Below, one piece after another: positions 1-4,728 of a DNA stretch of 5,778 bases. Under the pieces are notes generated by a model, which was not told the origin of the DNA, did not search any database, and worked only from the letters and a program-made list of their open reading frames with translations. Both the position numbers and the translations under genes were made by a program. Every line of letters begins with the position of its first letter. The first letter of the stretch is position 1. The DNA is from an uncultured Lachnospiraceae bacterium (GTDB taxonomy: Bacteria; Bacillota; Clostridia; Lachnospirales; Lachnospiraceae), in NCBI GenBank assembly GCA_947594335.1, contig CANQEC010000167.1, forward strand, positions 1 to 5,778. The letters run 5' to 3'.

Positions 1-266
1 CGTCTTTTCGGGAAATATGGGAGAACTCGGCGCTTCTTTGCCTGAAGAACGGCCCGCTTGCAGGCGCAGACCGGGAAGCTGTCCGCGAAATCTGGATGGC
101 TTTCTGCAATCAGGATACCATCATGCAGAAAACAATGCTGGAAAAGCAGGAAGCGCATCTTGCCGGCCTGTGCCGGGATGCGGAGCAGGAGTATCGGGAG
201 AAATCCGGACTTTACCGCAGGCTGGGGGCGGCCGGAGGAGCCTTCCTGATCATATTGCTGCTGTAA
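1..266 (+). CDS. spoIIIAB: Stage III sporulation protein SpoIIIAB, C-terminal part (5' end outside window)
   Basis: An open frame enters from the left edge (first full codon at 3) and stops with TAA at 264-266, giving the last 87 residues of a protein that is usually about 170 long. The visible part is a charged, mostly helical domain rich in Glu, Gln and Arg (for example MLEKQEAHLAGL, then AEQEYREKSGLY), ending in a short hydrophobic segment, GGAFLIILLL, at the extreme C-terminus. That layout, and its position directly before spoIIIAC, fit SpoIIIAB. In the family, SpoIIIAB is a mother-cell membrane protein related to GspF-type secretion platform proteins, and it is thought to link the SpoIIIAA ATPase to the channel. 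Only the C-terminal half is seen, so the call leans on synteny. The gap to spoIIIAC is 15 bases. Confidence 0.88.
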   Translation, partial: SFREIWENSALLCLKNGPLAGADREAVREIWMAFCNQDTIMQKTMLEKQEAHLAGLCRDAEQEYREKSGLYRRLGAAGGAFLIILLL

Positions 267-281
267 GGAGAAGAATGGCGT

Positions 282-476
282 ATGAGTGTGAATCTGATAT
301 TCAAAATAGCGGCTGTCGGAATACTGGTTTCTGTTTTGGGTCAGGTTCTGAAGCAGAGCGGCAGGGAAGAGCATGCTTTTCTGACGGGGCTTGCCGGACT
401 GCTTCTGGTTCTTTTCTGGCTGGTGCCGTATATCAGCCAGCTTTTTGAAACTGTAAAGTCACTGTTTGCTCTGTGA
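282..476 (+). CDS. spoIIIAC: Stage III sporulation protein SpoIIIAC
   Basis: This 64-residue membrane protein has the normal length for SpoIIIAC. It has two hydrophobic segments (about residues 6-24 and 33-52) joined by a short charged loop, KQSGREEH, which is typical of the family. The start is the ATG at 282, with AAGGAG at 265-270 upstream; this ribosome site overlaps the spoIIIAB stop codon. An out-of-frame ATG at 275 was not chosen because its frame continues into a shadow of this gene. SpoIIIAC is a small integral membrane part of the SpoIIIA-SpoIIQ channel complex in the mother-cell-derived membrane around the forespore. Its exact role in the family is not settled. The stop codon at 474-476 overlaps the ribosome site of spoIIIAD, so translation of the two is probably coupled. 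Confidence 0.95.
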   Translation: MSVNLIFKIAAVGILVSVLGQVLKQSGREEHAFLTGLAGLLLVLFWLVPYISQLFETVKSLFAL

Positions 477-480
477 GGAA
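475..480 (+). promoter_or_regulatory. Ribosome binding site that fixes the spoIIIAD start
   Basis: GAGGAA lies seven bases before the ATG at 488 and overlaps the spoIIIAC stop codon. The other possible start, GTG at 473, has no purine-rich site in front of it. This favours the ATG. Confidence 0.7.
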
Positions 481-487
481 TCGGCGG

Positions 488-874
488 ATGGATATGATGC
501 GGATCGCGTGCCTGGGACTTGCGGGCGTGTTTCTCGGACTTTTGCTCAGGCAGATGGGATCGCCGTTTGCGGAGCTGGTGAGTCTTGGCACCTGTATTCT
601 GATCGTGTTTTATACGGTCGGGAAACTGGAATTTATTCTTGAGATGCTGGATGGACTTGGGAAGGAGATCAATCTGCAGGCCGGCTATTTCAGGATCCTG
701 CTGAAAATAGCGGGAATTACCTACCTTGCGGATTTTTCGGCAAGCCTCTGCCGCGACGCGGGATATTCGGCGATTGCGGGGCAGGTGGAGTTATTCGGAA
801 AGATATCGGTTCTGGCTGTCAGTTCTCCGATCATTCTGACGCTGATCGAGACGGTCCGCTCATTTCTGCAGTAA
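488..874 (+). CDS. spoIIIAD: Stage III sporulation protein SpoIIIAD
   Basis: This integral membrane protein has 128 residues from the ATG at 488; an in-frame GTG at 473 would add five. It has three to four hydrophobic stretches (about 5-21, 28-45, 66-82 and 104-124). The C-terminal half carries the family's conserved character: LLKIAGITYLADF near residues 71-83, RDAGYSAIA near 89-97, then GKISVLAVSSPII and LIETV. The length is close to the roughly 130 residues usual for SpoIIIAD. It is a membrane component of the SpoIIIA channel and resembles SpoIIIAC in its N-terminal half. I chose 488 because of the ribosome site at 475-480 and because the N-terminus then aligns with the usual family start. 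A 44-base gap follows before spoIIIAE. Confidence 0.94.
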   Translation: MDMMRIACLGLAGVFLGLLLRQMGSPFAELVSLGTCILIVFYTVGKLEFILEMLDGLGKEINLQAGYFRILLKIAGITYLADFSASLCRDAGYSAIAGQVELFGKISVLAVSSPIILTLIETVRSFLQ

Positions 875-907
875 AAACAGATCGGAACATGTGAATTATG
901 AATCGGC

Positions 908-913
908 GGAGGG
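908..913 (+). promoter_or_regulatory. Ribosome binding site that favours the downstream spoIIIAE start
   Basis: GGAGGG lies five bases before the ATG at 919. The alternative in-frame ATG at 898 is preceded only by a weak GGAA about ten bases away. This is the main reason for placing the spoIIIAE start at 919. Confidence 0.6.
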
Positions 914-918
914 CAGGC

Positions 919-2136
919 ATGAAACTGTGCGTCTTTTTCCTTCTTTTTGTTTCCCTGGCATGGGCGCGTCCTGTACGGGCGGAGGTTCCGGTGCGGGCGG
1001 ACACGGAGACGGAAAATTTAAAGGAAGCATCCGGCGGCCGGCTGCTAAGCGGTCCGGAGCAGGATGAGGAAGAATTTGAAAGCCGTCTTCTGAACGAGCT
1101 GGAGCTGGATGAGATCGAAAGCTCCCTTGCGGATATTCTGGGGACGGAAGAATTTTCCTTTCGCGAAACGGTTCTGGCGCTGATCCGGGGGGAAATCCCG
1201 TTTCACAGAAAGGAAATAGAACAGCTTGTGGTCAGTACCCTGCTGCATGAGCTGAAACAGCAGAAGAAGCTGATCCTTCAGATTCTTTTTGTGGTGCTGA
1301 CCGCCGCGGTATTTTCAAATTTTACAATGGTATTTCACAGCAGCCAGATCGCGGATATCAGTTTTTACATGATGTATCTGCTTCTTGCGGTGATCCTGAT
1401 GCAGTCGTTCGGCATCATGAACGGGATTGCCCGCGATACGGTCCGGGCGCTGGTTTCTCTGATGCGGGCGCTGTTTCCCGCTTATCTTCTGACGATCCTG
1501 TTCTGCGCCGGATCGCTGACCGCCGCGGGGATATCGGAGATCCTGCTGTTTTCATTTTCCCTGCTGGAGATGTTCATGGTGAACGTCATGATTCCGGCGG
1601 TGAATTTTTATCTTGTAATGCAGATCCTGAACCAGATGTCCAGAGAGGATTATTTTTCGAAATTTGCCGAGCTTTTGGAGCTGGTCATAGACTGGGGAAT
1701 CAGGTCCGTGTTCGGAATTGTGATCGGACTGCAGACGGTTCAGTGCCTGATCACGCCGGCGGTCGATTCTCTGAAAAACGGCATGCTGCGCAAGGCCGCG
1801 AAAGCAATCCCCGGAATCGGGAACACACTGGACGCCGCCGCGGAAACGATCGCGGGATCGGCCGTTGTGATCAGGAACGCCGTGGGAACAGCGGGAATGG
1901 CAGCGATCCTTTTCCTGTGCCTTGTTCCGGTTGCAAAGCTTGCCTGCTGCATTCTGATGCTGCGCGTACTGTGCGCCCTGATCCAGCCGGTTGGAGAAAG
2001 CAGGCTGGTCGAGAGCATATCTCATACGGCGGGGGCCGCTTCCATGCTGCTGAAGATCGTTTTTTATTCCATGGGACTTTTTATGATATCGGTCGCGATG
2101 ATCATGGCCGCGGTGAAAGGACAGGGCGGGATATGA
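919..2136 (+). CDS. spoIIIAE: Stage III sporulation protein SpoIIIAE
   Basis: The product has 405 residues, close to the roughly 400 usual for SpoIIIAE. It opens with a classic signal peptide: MK, a hydrophobic core to about residue 15, then an A-x-A-like end near residue 21 (RPVRA). An acidic, probably extracytoplasmic segment follows (about 22-105, with runs such as EQDEEEFESR and ELELDEIE). Then comes a polytopic membrane domain with hydrophobic segments near 118-140, 149-170, 184-206, 208-232, 262-280, 327-360 and 377-399. A conserved-looking linker at about 285-320 contains AVDSLKNGMLRKAAKAIPGIGN, a hallmark of the family. SpoIIIAE is the largest membrane subunit of the SpoIIIA-SpoIIQ channel and has been suggested as its membrane pore or permease-like part. 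The start could instead be ATG 898, adding MNRRRAG to the signal peptide. The TGA stop overlaps the ATG of spoIIIAF, implying coupled translation. Confidence 0.95.
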   Translation: MKLCVFFLLFVSLAWARPVRAEVPVRADTETENLKEASGGRLLSGPEQDEEEFESRLLNELELDEIESSLADILGTEEFSFRETVLALIRGEIPFHRKEIEQLVVSTLLHELKQQKKLILQILFVVLTAAVFSNFTMVFHSSQIADISFYMMYLLLAVILMQSFGIMNGIARDTVRALVSLMRALFPAYLLTILFCAGSLTAAGISEILLFSFSLLEMFMVNVMIPAVNFYLVMQILNQMSREDYFSKFAELLELVIDWGIRSVFGIVIGLQTVQCLITPAVDSLKNGMLRKAAKAIPGIGNTLDAAAETIAGSAVVIRNAVGTAGMAAILFLCLVPVAKLACCILMLRVLCALIQPVGESRLVESISHTAGAASMLLKIVFYSMGLFMISVAMIMAAVKGQGGI

Positions 2137-2624
2137 GAGAATGGCTGGGGGAAATGGCCGGGATTCTGTGTATTATGACGATCATGCTTCAGCTGCTGCC
2201 GGAGGGCGGGTTCAGGAAATACGTAAAGTTTTACGCGAGCCTGCTCTATCTTCTTGCCGCCGCGGGCCCCATCCTGCGCCTTTTTTCGCAGGAGGACCTG
2301 CTGGAGCGTTTCTTAAAAATCGAGCTTTTAAAAGAAGAACACTATGATCTGGAGTCAGCTGTGGCAGGGCTTGAAGGGCTGAAAAATGAATTGTTCAGGA
2401 GCGCCTATGAGAAGGAACTGACTGCTCAGTTCGGGGAGATCGCGGAGGCTTACGGGGTTTTTGCAGAAAGCGTCAGAATCCTTTTTTTTGATGACGATAC
2501 CCTTCGGGAGGTGAAAATAAAAATCAGTCCCAAAGATAACCTGACATCAGACGCAGAAGATAAAATCAAACGGGAGATCTCCGGAATTTACGGACTGGAA
2601 CAGGAAAGGATACAGATTGAATAA
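2133..2624 (+). CDS. spoIIIAF: Stage III sporulation protein SpoIIIAF
   Basis: The product has 163 residues. Two hydrophobic segments (about 5-22 and 30-50) flank a short loop, PEGGFRKYVKF, that is typical of the family. A soluble C-terminal domain of about residues 85-163 follows, ending in KIKISPKDNLTSDAEDKIKREI and GLEQERIQIE. In the family this domain has the ring-building fold shared with SpoIIIAG, SpoIIIAH and secretion-system ring proteins. The protein is somewhat shorter than the roughly 200 residues of the Bacillus subtilis homologue. The start is fixed by the ATGA overlap with the spoIIIAE stop (ATG at 2133-2135). The open frame reaches further upstream, to an ATG at 1743, but that stretch is only the shifted-frame shadow of spoIIIAE. 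AAAGGA at 2116-2121 may serve as the ribosome site. Confidence 0.94.
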   Translation: MREWLGEMAGILCIMTIMLQLLPEGGFRKYVKFYASLLYLLAAAGPILRLFSQEDLLERFLKIELLKEEHYDLESAVAGLEGLKNELFRSAYEKELTAQFGEIAEAYGVFAESVRILFFDDDTLREVKIKISPKDNLTSDAEDKIKREISGIYGLEQERIQIE

Positions 2625-2627
2625 AAT

Positions 2628-2669
2628 GCTGCCGGCAGCGCGGGGCCTGGAAATACAAAGCAGCCCGCG
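2628..2669. repeat. GC-rich inverted repeats in the spoIIIAF-spoIIIAG gap
   Basis: The 111 bases between spoIIIAF and spoIIIAG contain a perfect 12-base palindrome, GCTGCCGGCAGC, at 2628-2639. A second inverted repeat overlaps it by one base: CGCGGG at 2639-2644 and CCCGCG at 2664-2669, with a 19-base loop. The two can form competing hairpins, because GCTGC (2628-2632) can also pair with GCAGC (2660-2664). No T-run follows, so this is not a standard terminator. It might stabilise mRNA, affect processing, or be incidental. The rest of the gap holds the spoIIIAG ribosome site, GGAGG at 2723-2727. Confidence 0.45.
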
Positions 2670-2735
2670 GTGTCATGGAGTCAGGAAAGCTTCTGATTTC
2701 GTCATTATAAAATCAAGCAGGCGGAGGCAGGATAA

Positions 2736-3302
2736 ATGAAAGACTGGTTTGAAAAACTGAAAAGACCGGGAAAAGATCAGGTGCTGATTTTTCTTCTCAC
2801 AGGAGTGCTTCTTCTTGTGATCGCGCTGCCCGCGGCAGAAGATGGGAAACCGGAGGGACCGGCGGATTCCGGGGAAATACAGGAGGAAAGCGAAGTTCTG
2901 GCACAGCAGGAAGGAAGCCGGGAGCTTGAGAACAGGCTTCAGGAGCTGCTCTGCCATGTGCAGGGAGTGGGGAAAACGCAGGTCATGATCACTTTGAAAT
3001 CAGACGGGAAGAGGATCGTGGAAAAGGACAGGGAGCAGTCGAGGGACGGCGCGGGAAGCGCGGCTGACGGAGGGGAAGGATCAGAGGTTTCCGTCCGAAG
3101 CAGTGAGAATACAGTCTATCAAAGAGACGGCAGCGGCGCTGAGATCCCCTATGTATCCGAGCAGCAGGCGCCGGAGATTGACGGCGTGCTGGTCGTTGCC
3201 CAGGGGGGAGGAGAGGCGTCCACGGCGAAGGAAATTACAGAAGCGGTTATGGCATTATTTGGGGTAGAGGCGCATAAAATCAAAGTAATGAAGATGGAAT
3301 GA
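2736..3302 (+). CDS. spoIIIAG: Stage III sporulation protein SpoIIIAG
   Basis: The product has 188 residues. A short basic cytoplasmic N-terminus (MKDWFEKLKRPGKDQ) leads into one membrane segment at about 15-32, then an acidic linker, then the soluble ring-building domain at about 63-188. That domain starts with LENRLQELLCHVQGVGKTQVMITL and ends with EITEAVMALFGVEAHKIKVMKM. Between them, at about 92-146, is a Gly/Ser/Asp-rich insertion containing SENTVYQRDGSG and IPYVSEQQAPEIDG. In Bacillus subtilis SpoIIIAG the corresponding insertion forms a distinctive beta-rich part of a large homo-oligomeric ring. The protein is thus the likely ring or channel wall of the SpoIIIA complex. GGAGG at 2723-2727 lies eight bases before the ATG. 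The gap to spoIIIAH is 13 bases. Confidence 0.95.
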   Translation: MKDWFEKLKRPGKDQVLIFLLTGVLLLVIALPAAEDGKPEGPADSGEIQEESEVLAQQEGSRELENRLQELLCHVQGVGKTQVMITLKSDGKRIVEKDREQSRDGAGSAADGGEGSEVSVRSSENTVYQRDGSGAEIPYVSEQQAPEIDGVLVVAQGGGEASTAKEITEAVMALFGVEAHKIKVMKME

Positions 3303-3315
3303 AGGAGGATAAGGT

Positions 3316-3978
3316 GTGAAGCACATCTTAAAGAAAAATCAGGTTATCATTACAACGCTGGCGATCATGATCGCGATTGCCGGATATCTGAACTATTCCG
3401 GGAGAATACTGAACGATGAGGCGGACGCGGTGAGCACGGACGACAATCTGGTGCTGGTGACAGACGGGGAGGTACAGGAAAATACATATGTGGATACCAC
3501 GGCGGATATCGTCAGTCTGGATCAGGACCTGACGGAGGATCTCACAGCCTCCGCCCAGGGGCAGGAGAGCGGCGAGGCGGCGGTCGGTGAAGCAGTGCTG
3601 GCGAGCGCCAGAGCCGGAGACAACCTGATCGCGGCGGCCAAGCTGAACCGGGAGCAGGTACGGGCAAAAAGCAAAGAAACGCTGCTTGAGGTGATCAATA
3701 ATACAAATATTGAGGAGGCGCAGAAGCAGGACGCGATCGCGGCCATGACGAATATGGCGCAGATTGCGGAGCGCGAGGCGGCGGCCGAGCTCCTTCTTGA
3801 AGCGAAAGGCTTTGAGGACTGCGTCGTCAGCATTACGGACGGTACGGCGGATGTCGTGATCAGCGAGGCTGAGATTGACGATGCGAAGAGAGCGCAGATC
3901 GAGGATATCGTTACGAGGAAGACGGAGATCGCCGGGGAAAATATTGTGATCACGCCGAGAGACGCCGCAGCAGAATAA
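3316..3978 (+). CDS. spoIIIAH: Stage III sporulation protein SpoIIIAH (GTG start)
   Basis: The product has 220 residues and begins with GTG at 3316, backed by a near-perfect AAGGAGG at 3302-3308 with seven bases of spacing. A short basic N-terminus (KHILKKNQ) precedes one membrane anchor at about 9-27. An acidic, low-complexity linker (about 32-100) leads to the soluble domain at about 102-215, which contains LNREQVRAKSKETLLEVINN, a helical stretch rich in Ala and Glu, AKGFEDCVVSI and a final GENIVITP strand. This matches the ring-building (YscJ/FliF-like) domain of SpoIIIAH. In the family, that domain crosses the intermembrane space and binds the forespore protein SpoIIQ. It is the last gene of the operon; the terminator follows 19 bases after the stop. 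In Bacillus subtilis the operon is transcribed by sigma-E; the promoter would lie upstream of this window. Confidence 0.95.
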   Translation: MKHILKKNQVIITTLAIMIAIAGYLNYSGRILNDEADAVSTDDNLVLVTDGEVQENTYVDTTADIVSLDQDLTEDLTASAQGQESGEAAVGEAVLASARAGDNLIAAAKLNREQVRAKSKETLLEVINNTNIEEAQKQDAIAAMTNMAQIAEREAAAELLLEAKGFEDCVVSITDGTADVVISEAEIDDAKRAQIEDIVTRKTEIAGENIVITPRDAAAE

Positions 3979-3997
3979 ACAGAACCGTGATCTGTAA

Positions 3998-4033
3998 CGG
4001 GCAGGAGGGAAAGCCGTCTCCTGCCCGATTTTT
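3998..4033 (+). terminator. Intrinsic terminator of the spoIIIA operon
   Basis: CGGGCAGGAG at 3998-4007 and CTCCTGCCCG at 4018-4027 form a perfect 10-base-pair GC-rich stem with a 10-base loop. ATTTTT follows immediately (T-run 4029-4033). It sits 19 bases after the spoIIIAH stop and separates the sporulation operon from the feo promoter. Confidence 0.93.
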
Positions 4034-4045
4034 GAAAATAGGGGC

Positions 4046-4074
4046 TTGACAATATTGTTAGCATGTGCTAACTT
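4046..4074 (+). promoter_or_regulatory. Probable housekeeping promoter of the feo operon
   Basis: A perfect TTGACA at 4046-4051 is followed by 17 bases and TAACTT at 4069-4074. TAACTT keeps the key T-A-----T positions of a -10 box and is preceded by TG at 4066-4067 (extended -10). Alternative -10 boxes are TTATAA or TATAAG at 4073-4079, but their spacing of 21-22 is too long. Transcription would start near 4081, leaving a leader of about 120 bases before feoA. The spacer and -10 are covered by operator copy 1, which suggests repression. Confidence 0.68.
4057..4072. promoter_or_regulatory. Operator copy 1 (GTTAG-N6-CTAAC)
   Basis: GTTAGCATGTGCTAAC has perfect seven-base arms (GTTAGCA and TGCTAAC) around a two-base centre. 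It overlaps the spacer and -10 of the probable feo promoter, the classic position for a repressor. The same 5-6-5 pattern recurs three more times in the next 112 bases. Dimeric metal-sensing repressors of the DtxR/MntR or Fur type often control feo genes; which family acts here is an inference. Confidence 0.78.
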
Positions 4075-4081
4075 ATAAGAA

Positions 4082-4097
4082 GTTAGAAAGCACTAAC
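4082..4097. promoter_or_regulatory. Operator copy 2 (GTTAG-N6-CTAAC)
   Basis: GTTAGAAAGCACTAAC has perfect five-base arms and the same six-base centre length as copy 1. It starts 25 bases after the start of copy 1, at about the expected transcription start. Binding here would block initiation or early elongation. Confidence 0.72.
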
Positions 4098-4099
4098 AA

Positions 4100-4125
4100 A
4101 ATCTGCTCACAGGCAGATTCTTTTT
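4100..4125 (+). terminator. Terminator-like hairpin inside the feo leader (possible attenuator)
   Basis: AATCTGC at 4100-4106 and GCAGATT at 4113-4119 form a perfect seven-base-pair stem around a TCACAG loop. TTCTTTTT overlaps the end of the stem and follows it (4118-4125). It lies downstream of the TTGACA promoter and upstream of operator copies 3 and 4, so it would end transcripts from that promoter unless it is weak or regulated. The stem is short and AT-containing, so only partial termination is expected. I found no clear anti-terminator partner upstream. Confidence 0.58.
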
Positions 4126-4135
4126 CAGACGAGGA

Positions 4136-4151
4136 GTTAGAGATTTCTAAC
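4136..4151. promoter_or_regulatory. Operator copy 3 (GTTAG-N6-CTAAC)
   Basis: GTTAGAGATTTCTAAC repeats the 5-6-5 pattern. The symmetry extends to AGTTAGA / TCTAACT (4135-4152), seven bases per arm around GATT. A TATATT at 4154-4159, one mismatch from a -10 box, follows directly, but no -35 box is present at the right distance. Copy 3 could also fold as an RNA hairpin in the leader. Confidence 0.72.
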
Positions 4152-4168
4152 TTTATATTAGTGCGCCA

Positions 4169-4184
4169 ATTAGCAAATACTAAC
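4169..4184. promoter_or_regulatory. Operator copy 4 (ATTAG-N6-CTAAC, slightly degenerate)
   Basis: ATTAGCAAATACTAAC keeps four-base TTAG/CTAA arms and the six-base centre; the outermost pair is A/C rather than G/C. It ends six bases before the feoA ribosome site. An extra half-site, ATTAGT at 4157-4162, lies just upstream and can pair with ACTAA at 4179-4183. Confidence 0.6.
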
Positions 4185-4200
4185 TAAAAAGGAGGAATCC

Positions 4201-4413
4201 ATGATGCCCTTGATGATGGCAGAAACCGGACAGGAAAATTCAATCAAAAAGGTTGGAGGAAAGACAGAAGTACGGCAGTTTCTGGAAAATCTCGGATTTG
4301 TTCCGGGAGCGAAGGTGACAGTGGTTTCCGCGAACGGCGGAAATATCATTGTAAATATTAAGGAATCGCGGATTGCCATCAGCCGTGAGATGGCCGGCAA
4401 GATCATGGTATGA
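4201..4413 (+). CDS. feoA: FeoA-family ferrous iron transport accessory protein (first copy)
   Basis: This small cytoplasmic protein of 70 residues has an SH3-like FeoA fold. ENLGFVPGAKVTVVSANGGNIIVNI (about 29-53) matches the family's 'LGF-x-x-G-x-x-V-x-V' core. SRIAISREMAGKIMV closes the domain, as the equivalent 'ALR' segment does in other FeoA proteins. It lacks the 'MDMGI' helix end and the 'APLGDP' loop seen in the second copy, so the two are not recent duplicates. The N-terminus, MMPLMMAETGQ, offers several ATGs. AAGGAGG at 4189-4195 supports 4201 or 4204. FeoA proteins are thought to bind FeoB and affect its GTPase or assembly. The TGA stop overlaps an in-frame upstream ATG of the next gene. 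This is the first gene of the feo operon, downstream of the operator array. Confidence 0.92.
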   Translation: MMPLMMAETGQENSIKKVGGKTEVRQFLENLGFVPGAKVTVVSANGGNIIVNIKESRIAISREMAGKIMV

Positions 4414-4418
4414 GGAGG
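4414..4418 (+). promoter_or_regulatory. Ribosome binding site that fixes the second feoA start
   Basis: GGAGG lies nine bases before the ATG at 4428. The earlier in-frame ATG at 4410, which overlaps the previous stop codon, would place this site inside the coding region and has no good site of its own. Confidence 0.65.
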
Positions 4419-4427
4419 AGAAGAGGT

Positions 4428-4649
4428 ATGGCAAGACTGAATTCGGTGGCCTGCGGGAAGTCTGTGCGGGTTACGAAAATTAACGGAACCGGCGCGGTAA
4501 AGCGCAGGATCATGGACATGGGAATCACAAAAGGAACGGATATCTATGTCCGGAAGGTAGCTCCGCTCGGAGATCCGGTGGAGGTAACGGTCAGAGGCTA
4601 CGAGCTTTCCCTGCGGAAAGCAGATGCCGAGATGATCGAGACAGAATAA
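4428..4649 (+). CDS. feoA: FeoA-family ferrous iron transport protein A (second, canonical copy)
   Basis: The product has 73 residues and is a textbook FeoA domain. GKSVRVTKINGTGAVKRRIMDMGI (about 10-33) contains the hallmark 'R-R-x-M-D-M-G-I'. TKGTDIYVRKVAPLGDPVEVTVRGYELSLRK (34-64) carries the 'APLGDP' loop and the 'G-Y-x-L-S-L-R' strand. It is a cytoplasmic SH3-like partner of FeoB in ferrous iron uptake. The start was placed at ATG 4428 rather than 4410 because of the GGAGG at 4414-4418 and because the family usually begins one or two residues before a 'L-x-x-x-x-x-G' segment. It follows the first feoA with a 14-base gap and precedes feoB by 79 bases. Having two FeoA proteins before FeoB is common in Lachnospiraceae-type loci. 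Confidence 0.95.
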   Translation: MARLNSVACGKSVRVTKINGTGAVKRRIMDMGITKGTDIYVRKVAPLGDPVEVTVRGYELSLRKADAEMIETE

Positions 4650-4657
4650 AAAGATGT

Positions 4658-4694
4658 GTGCGGCCGCGCGGAGAAATCAGATTCCGGCCGGCAC
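4658..4694. repeat. GC-rich imperfect hairpin between the second feoA and feoB
   Basis: GTGCGGCCG at 4658-4666 pairs with CGGCCGGCAC at 4685-4694, forming nine base pairs with one bulged G (4690) and an 18-base loop. Six T's occur at 4707-4712, but 12 bases beyond the stem, so this is not a standard terminator. It could protect the feoA message or lower feoB output. GGGAGGG at 4715-4721 is the feoB ribosome site. Confidence 0.45.
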
Positions 4695-4728
4695 AGAACG
4701 ACTCTATTTTTTCAGGGAGGGAAAACCA

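Noticed and set aside
17..448. 143-residue open frame across spoIIIAB and spoIIIAC
   Set aside because: It has no hydrophobic or family signature, is rich in Arg, Gly, Ser and Cys, and lies in a shifted frame over two well-supported genes. It is a shadow.
473..487. GTG at 473 as the spoIIIAD start (overlapping the spoIIIAC stop)
   Set aside because: It has no ribosome site upstream. The ATG at 488 has GAGGAA at a good distance and fits the family N-terminus.
1743..2132. Long N-terminal extension of the spoIIIAF frame
   Set aside because: The extension is Arg/Gly-rich and overlaps the membrane-domain codons of spoIIIAE in another frame. The family start is at 2133.
2652..2659. ATACAA core resembling a sigma-E -10 box (CATACAAT) in the spoIIIAF-spoIIIAG gap
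   Set aside because: No ATA-type -35 box lies about 14 bases upstream, where the DNA is GC-rich. The match is too weak to call a promoter.
2626..2739. 37-codon frame in the spoIIIAF-spoIIIAG gap whose TGA overlaps the spoIIIAG ATG; a TTG at 2617 would give it a ribosome site (AGGAAAGGA, 2602-2610)
   Set aside because: The peptide has no recognisable feature, its own ATG lacks a well-placed ribosome site, and a frame this short is expected by chance. The ATGA overlap alone is not enough, but conservation in relatives would revive it.
4080..4200. NiCo (czcD-type) iron/cobalt riboswitch in the feo leader
   Set aside because: Such riboswitches do occur before feo genes in Clostridia, but the repeated GGACAGG-type and GCACUC-type conserved segments I would expect are absent. 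The leader is instead AT-rich with operator repeats.
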